Made by a program: the position numbers and the translations under genes. DNA of 64,000 nucleotides from Oleispirillum sp963678075 (GTDB lineage: Bacteria > Pseudomonadota > Alphaproteobacteria > Rhodospirillales > Rhodospirillaceae). Location of the stretch: the NCBI GenBank assembly GCA_963678075.2, contig CAXXPK010000004.1, positions 1 to 64,000 of the forward strand, written 5' to 3'. Below the pieces are notes generated by a model. It was given only the letters and a program-made list of their open reading frames with translations, did not search any database and had not been told where the DNA came from. Below are positions 59,724 through 64,000 of the stretch, in pieces; positions within the stretch are counted from its first letter, which is position 1; every line of letters begins with the position of its first letter.

Positions 59724-61853
59724 ATGTCTCTTTTTAACGTGACTCGTAAGGAACTGCTCTGGGGCGGTCGCAAGCTGGTTCTGGAAACCGGCAAGGTGGC
59801 GCGTCAGGCCGATGGTGCCGTGATGGCGACCTATGGCGAAACCACGGTTCTGTGCACGGTTGTCGGCGCGAAGTCGGCCAAGCCGGGCCAGGATTTCTTT
59901 CCGCTGACCGTGAACTATCAGGAAAAGGCCTTCGCTGCGGGCAAGATCCCCGGCGGTTTCTTTAAGCGCGAGGGTCGTCCCTCGGAAGCCGAAACCCTGA
60001 TCAGCCGACTGATCGACCGTCCGATCCGGCCGTTGTTCGTCGATGGCTATAAGAACGAAACCCAGATCGTCTGCACCGTGCTGTCCCACGACATGGACAA
60101 CTCGCCGGACATCGTCGCGCTGATTGGCGCGTCCGCTGCGCTGGTGATTTCCGGTCTGCCGTTCCTGGGTCCGATCGCGGGTGCCCGCGTCGGTTACAAG
60201 GACGGTCAGTACCTCCTGAACCCGACCATCGCCGAGATCGCGGAATCCGATCTTGACCTGGTGGTCGCCGGCACCCGTGAAGGCGTGCTGATGGTCGAAA
60301 GCCAGGCGTGCGAGCTGTCCGAGGACGTGATGCTGGGCGCCGTGACCTTCGGTCACGATGCGTTCCAGGCGGTGATCGACGCGATCATCGATATGGCCGA
60401 AAGCTGTGCCAAGAATCCGCGCGACGTGCCGCCGCCGGCCCCCGCGGTCGAGGTTACCCAGGCCAAGTTCTCGGAATGCGGCATCCGCGACAAGTTCGCC
60501 GTCGCCTACGGCATCAAGGCGAAGCTGGAGCGTCAGGACGCGGTCAAGGCGGTGCGCGCCGAAGCGGCCGCCCTGCTGGACGAGACCACGGTGGACGCGA
60601 CCGAGGCCAAGGAAATCTTTGAGACGATGGAAGCCGACGTGGTGCGGTCCGCGATTCTGGATACCGGAATCCGCATCGACGGCCGTAACGTCGCCCAGAT
60701 CCGTCCGATCGAGGCCGAAGTCGGCGTTCTGCCGCGTGCCCATGGCTCAGCCCTGTTCACCCGTGGCGAAACCCAGGCCCTGGCGGTCGCCACCCTCGGC
60801 ACCGGCCAGGACGAGCAGATCGTCGATGCCCTGGAAGGCGAACATCGTTCGGCCTTCATGCTGCACTACAATTTCCCCCCCTATTCAGTGGGCGAGGCGA
60901 AGCGCATGGGGTCTCCGGGGCGTCGTGAAATCGGTCATGGCAAGCTGGCTTGGCGCGCCGTGAAGCCGCTGCTGCCGAAGGCCGAGGACTTTCCCTATAC
61001 CATCCGCATCGTTTCCGAGATCACCGAATCCAATGGCTCGTCGTCGATGGCCACGGTGTGCGGTTCGTCGTTGTCGCTGATGGACGCGGGCGTGCCCTTG
61101 AAGGCGCCGGTGGCGGGTATCGCCATGGGCCTGATCAAGGAAGGTGACCGCTTCGCGGTGCTCTCCGACATCATGGGCGACGAGGATCATTTGGGTGACA
61201 TGGACTTCAAGGTGGCGGGGACCGAATCCGGTATCACCGCGCTGCAGATGGACATCAAGATCACCTCGATCACCAAGGAAATCATGGCGATCGCGCTCCG
61301 TCAGGCGCGTGACGGCCGCCTGCATATCCTGGGCGAAATGGCCAAGGCCCTGACCAACGCGCGCTCCGAGGTTTCCGGCAACGCGCCCCGGATCACCACC
61401 TTCAGCATTCCGAAGGACAAGATTCGTGAAGTGATCGGTACCGGCGGCAAGGTGATTCGCGAGATTTGCGAAACCACCGGCGCCAAGATCGACATCGAGG
61501 ACGACGGCACCATCCGCGTCGCCGCCGTCGATGTCAAGGCGCAGGAAGAAGCGATTCGTTGGATCAAGGGCATCGTCGCCGAACCGGAAGTCGGCGCGAT
61601 CTACACCGGCAAGGTGGTGAAGGTCCTGGAGTTCGGCGCCTTCGTCAATTTCATGGGCAGCCGCGACGGTCTGGTCCACGTTTCGGAAATGGCGCAGACT
61701 CGCGTCAATCACCCCGATGACGTGGTCAAGGTCGGCGATGTCGTGAAGGTCAAGCTGTTGGGTTTGGACGATCGCGGCAAGGTCAAGCTGTCGATGAAGG
61801 TGGTCAATCAGGAAACCGGCGAGGAAATCCCGCCGGCGCCGAAGGCCAACTAA
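59724..61853 (+). CDS. pnp: Polyribonucleotide nucleotidyltransferase (PNPase)
   Basis: PNPase degrades RNA from its 3' end using phosphate. The 709-residue protein has two RNase PH-like cores (RKELLWGGRKLVLETGKVARQADGAV...; ILDTGIRIDGRNVAQIRPIEAEVGVLPRAHGSALFTRGETQ), then a KH domain (IREVIGTGGKVIREICETTGAKIDIEDDG) and an S1 domain (GKVVKVLEFGAFVNFMGSRDGLVHVSEMA). The ATG at 59724 has AAGGA at 59711; an in-frame ATG at 59715 has none. Confidence 0.96.
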   Translation: MSLFNVTRKELLWGGRKLVLETGKVARQADGAVMATYGETTVLCTVVGAKSAKPGQDFFPLTVNYQEKAFAAGKIPGGFFKREGRPSEAETLISRLIDRPIRPLFVDGYKNETQIVCTVLSHDMDNSPDIVALIGASAALVISGLPFLGPIAGARVGYKDGQYLLNPTIAEIAESDLDLVVAGTREGVLMVESQACELSEDVMLGAVTFGHDAFQAVIDAIIDMAESCAKNPRDVPPPAPAVEVTQAKFSECGIRDKFAVAYGIKAKLERQDAVKAVRAEAAALLDETTVDATEAKEIFETMEADVVRSAILDTGIRIDGRNVAQIRPIEAEVGVLPRAHGSALFTRGETQALAVATLGTGQDEQIVDALEGEHRSAFMLHYNFPPYSVGEAKRMGSPGRREIGHGKLAWRAVKPLLPKAEDFPYTIRIVSEITESNGSSSMATVCGSSLSLMDAGVPLKAPVAGIAMGLIKEGDRFAVLSDIMGDEDHLGDMDFKVAGTESGITALQMDIKITSITKEIMAIALRQARDGRLHILGEMAKALTNARSEVSGNAPRITTFSIPKDKIREVIGTGGKVIREICETTGAKIDIEDDGTIRVAAVDVKAQEEAIRWIKGIVAEPEVGAIYTGKVVKVLEFGAFVNFMGSRDGLVHVSEMAQTRVNHPDDVVKVGDVVKVKLLGLDDRGKVKLSMKVVNQETGEEIPPAPKAN

Positions 61854-61860
61854 AGATCAG

Positions 61861-61893
61861 CGCGCCACCCTCGCGAGGCGCGGGGGTGGCGCG
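61861..61893 (+). terminator. Hairpin after pnp, possible terminator
   Basis: CGCGCCACCC pairs perfectly with GGGTGGCGCG seven bases after the pnp stop. There is no real T tract after it, so it may be a Rho-independent terminator of weak type or simply a 3' stabilising stem. Confidence 0.5.
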
Positions 61894-62063
61894 TTGTCGC
61901 CGACCGTGCCGCGCCGTTGCATTTTTGTGGCGGCTGCGGTACAGGTTTGCGACATTGAAGGGCACCCAGGGACCCAGAGGGAAACGCACGCGGTGCGACG
62001 TGACAACAGCGACGACCGGTTTTATGCCGGTTTCTTTCGCCGATGCGGGTGGAGACTGGTGAC

Positions 62064-63461
62064 GTGAAGGCCCTCGAAAAACTTTGGATATCCGGGAAGG
62101 ACGTGCTGCCCTTGGTCGAGGGTGGCAAGGGAATTGGCGTTTCCACCGGCGCCAGCGCCGGGGCATGGGCCGCGGTCGGCGGGGTCGGCACTTTTTCCGG
62201 CGTCAACGCGGATTTTTATGACGAGAACGGTCGCCTGGTCGAGGTCGATTACGTTGGCAAGACCCGTGGCGAACGTCACGAGGAATTGATCGCCTTCGCG
62301 ATTCAGGGCGGCGTCGCGCAGGCACGCATCGCCCACGACGTGTCGGGGGGCGAAGGCCGCATCCACATGAACGTTCTGTGGGAAATGGGCGGCTGCGAGA
62401 GCATTCTGGAAGGAATCCTGGAACAGGCCAAGGGCCTGGTGCATGGCGTCACCTGCGGCGCGGGCATGCCCTATCGCTTGGCCGAAATCGCGGCGAAGTA
62501 TGGCGTCTATTACTATCCCATCGTCTCTTCCGCGCGTGCCTTCCGCGCGTTGTGGAAGCGCGCCTATTACAAAAGCAAGGAATGGCTGGGCGGCGTCGTT
62601 TACGAGGACCCGTGGCTGGCGGGCGGCCATAATGGCCTGTCCAACAGCGAAAGCCCGACTCATCCCGAGCCGCCGTTCCCGCGTGTCGCCGATCTGCGCC
62701 GCGAGATGAATTCGGTGGGACTGGAGACGGTTCCGGTGGTGATGGCGGGTGGTGTGTGGTCGCTTTCCGACTGGGAAGACTGGATCGGCAATCCCGAGAT
62801 CGGGCCCTTGGCCTTCCAGCTTGGGACCCGGCCGCTGTTGACCAAGGAAAGCCCGATTTCGCCGGAATGGAAGCAGCGTCTGCTGACCCTGGACCCTGGC
62901 GATGTGCTGTTGCACCGCTTCAGCCCGACCGGGTTCTATTCCTCGGCGGTGCGCAACGCCTTCATCGACGATCTGGTGTCGCGGTCCGAGCGGCAGGTGC
63001 CGTTCACCGCCGAGGCGGCAGGCGAGACGACCGCCGAGATCGCCTTCGGTCGCCGTGGCCGTGCCGTTTTCGTCAAGCCCGAGGACAAGCCCAGGATCGA
63101 TGCCTGGTTGGCGGAAGGCCATACCGAGGCGTTGAAGACCCCCGACGAGACCCTGGTCTTCGTCACCCCGGCCTCGGCGCGTCACATCCTGAAGGATCAG
63201 GTCGAGTGCATGGGTTGCCTGTCGGCGTGCAACTTCTCGAACTGGTCGCAGAACGAGGCGGGAACCACCGGTCGTCGCGCCGATCCGAAGTCCTTCTGCA
63301 TTCAGAAGACGCTGCAGAGCATCGCGCATGCCGGTGACGTCGATCATCAACTGATGTTCGCCGGGCACAACGTGCACCGCTTTAAAAGCGATCCGTTCTA
63401 TCGCGATGGGTTCGTCCCGACCGTTAAGGAACTGATCGAGCATCTGTTGAAGGGCGGCTGA
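62064..63461 (+). CDS. Nitronate monooxygenase-like flavoprotein with C-terminal cysteine cluster
   Basis: A 465-residue protein with the TIM-barrel FMN-binding pattern of the nitronate monooxygenase/2-nitropropane dioxygenase group (IHMNVLWEMGG; AKGLVHGVTCGAGMPYRLAEIAAKYGVYYYPIVSSARAF; VPVVMAGGVWSLSDW). It lacks an obvious catalytic nitronate histidine. The C-terminal ~80 residues carry VECMGCLSACNFSNWSQ and a later CIQKT, a cysteine cluster that could bind a metal or iron-sulfur centre. Similar proteins sit next to pnp in related genomes as far as I recall. The GTG at 62064 follows GGAGACTGG; an ATG at 62043 is possible. The substrate is unknown. Confidence 0.75.
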   Translation: MKALEKLWISGKDVLPLVEGGKGIGVSTGASAGAWAAVGGVGTFSGVNADFYDENGRLVEVDYVGKTRGERHEELIAFAIQGGVAQARIAHDVSGGEGRIHMNVLWEMGGCESILEGILEQAKGLVHGVTCGAGMPYRLAEIAAKYGVYYYPIVSSARAFRALWKRAYYKSKEWLGGVVYEDPWLAGGHNGLSNSESPTHPEPPFPRVADLRREMNSVGLETVPVVMAGGVWSLSDWEDWIGNPEIGPLAFQLGTRPLLTKESPISPEWKQRLLTLDPGDVLLHRFSPTGFYSSAVRNAFIDDLVSRSERQVPFTAEAAGETTAEIAFGRRGRAVFVKPEDKPRIDAWLAEGHTEALKTPDETLVFVTPASARHILKDQVECMGCLSACNFSNWSQNEAGTTGRRADPKSFCIQKTLQSIAHAGDVDHQLMFAGHNVHRFKSDPFYRDGFVPTVKELIEHLLKGG

Positions 63462-63508
63462 AGCCACATCAATACGTTGTTTTCCGAACGATTTTTCTGA
63501 AGGCCGCG

Positions 63509-63546
63509 AAAGAAGCCGACAAAACCTGGGTTTTGTCGGCTTCTTT
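63509..63546. terminator. Strong bidirectional intrinsic terminator
   Basis: AAAGAAGCCGACAAAA pairs perfectly with TTTTGTCGGCTTCTTT around CCTGGG. The A- and T-rich ends allow termination in both directions, after the flavoprotein gene. Confidence 0.88.
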
Positions 63547-63653
63547 GCACTGCTTTCCATGCGTCATTTGAAATAGATAGAAAGGAATATAAAACAATAA
63601 TCGGGTGTAATACCTAACGGGGGGGGCGCCGGTTGATCATCGGCGGGGGGAAT

Positions 63654-64000
63654 ATGTTCAATCGTACGCGACCGTTTTCGCATGTTCTGGAACAGCTTCG
63701 CTCGGTCAATCTAAGGCCGACACGGCAACGCCTCGCCCTTGCGAAGCTTCTGTTCGAAAAGCCGGATCGTCACATCACGGCCGAAGCCCTGCACAAGGAG
63801 GCGGCGTCGGAAGGGGCGCGGGTGTCGCTGGCCACCGTCTACAATACCTTGCACCAGTTTACCGAAACAGGGCTGTTGCGGGAAATCGTGGTCGGCACCG
63901 GGTGTTCGTATTTCGACACCAATACCAGCGAACACCACCACTTTTATTACGAGGACAGTGGTCGTCTGGAGGATGTTCCCACGCCACATCTGCAGGTGGT
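63654..64000 (+). CDS. irr: Fur-family regulator Irr (iron response regulator), 3' end outside window
   Basis: The first 115 residues are visible: HVLEQLRSVNLRPTRQRLALAKLLFEKPDRHITAEALHKEA (winged helix), VSLATVYNTLHQFTETGLLREI and the histidine cluster in TSEHHHFYYEDSG, which fits the heme-binding HxH region of Irr. Irr responds to heme in Alphaproteobacteria and controls iron and heme genes. The N-terminal Cys-Pro heme motif of the Bradyrhizobium protein is absent, as in many other Irr proteins. The ATG at 63654 follows CGGGGGG. It has its own upstream region after a terminator. Confidence 0.88.
   Translation, partial: MFNRTRPFSHVLEQLRSVNLRPTRQRLALAKLLFEKPDRHITAEALHKEAASEGARVSLATVYNTLHQFTETGLLREIVVGTGCSYFDTNTSEHHHFYYEDSGRLEDVPTPHLQV

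Noticed and set aside
1..64000. CRISPR arrays, prophage, replication origin or rRNA genes
   Set aside because: No regularly spaced repeats, phage structural genes, DnaA-box clusters or rRNA-like sequence were seen.

Overview
The window reads as a high-GC alphaproteobacterial chromosome segment, most likely from a Rhodospirillales member. The basis is gene content and order: ChvG/ChvI beside a short HprK, RapZ and a mannose-type PTS; MucR, Fur and Irr regulators; an ornithine-lipid pair (OlsB/OlsA); the run miaB-phoH-ybeY-corC-lnt-xre-metK-trmB; and rimP-nusA-ylxR-infB-rbfA-truB-rpsO-pnp. No database search was possible, so the placement is an inference.

Layout. 0-10 kb: a sensor fragment at the edge, ahcY, a broken auxin-efflux-type carrier, then the regulatory PTS block (ptsI remnant, ptsH, EIIA, rapZ, hprK) followed by chvG and chvI, with pckA divergent from chvI. 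10-20 kb: a broken potassium channel gene, polA, an orphan ABC ATPase, tRNA-Arg, a MATE exporter, an Nramp-like protein, a broken lysE and queD-queE-queC. 20-27 kb: an enoyl-CoA hydratase, a decayed pqiA-pqiB-pqiC operon, a broken drug exporter, folD, a DUF167 gene, yggT and tRNA-Ala. 27-37.6 kb: the accessory region. It holds a row of fused remnants (prohibitin, two cyclic-peptide-type exporters, exbB), then an intact set on the minus strand: a long CobW GTPase, a Tat-exported metallo-beta-lactamase fold protein, an unrecognised ~11-TM protein, a 66-residue protein, a GntR/FCD regulator and a PAS-PAS-GAF sensor, closed by a dead IS5-type element. 37.7-41 kb: polysaccharide deacetylase, nitroreductase, a truncated ddpX-like gene, tsaB, rimI. 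41-64 kb: mostly intact core genes.

Two themes stand out. First, about a dozen accessory genes (mainly transporters, but also ptsI) are broken by frameshifts, nonsense codons and internal deletions, while every core gene is open end to end. That points to real, deletion-biased decay more than sequencing error, although two of the frameshifts lie in homopolymers. Second, the 29.6-36.7 kb set is the best candidate for an undescribed system: a membrane protein of no recognised family paired with an exported MBL enzyme, a metal-type GTPase with a new N-terminal domain, a dedicated FCD regulator with two matching operator-like sites, and a stand-alone sensor.

Other points of note are a promoter followed by an intrinsic terminator just before rimP-nusA-infB, a perfect 17-bp palindrome between chvI and pckA, an intergenic hairpin repeat present three times (one copy apparently split by the IS), and an Nramp-like protein without the canonical metal-binding motif.
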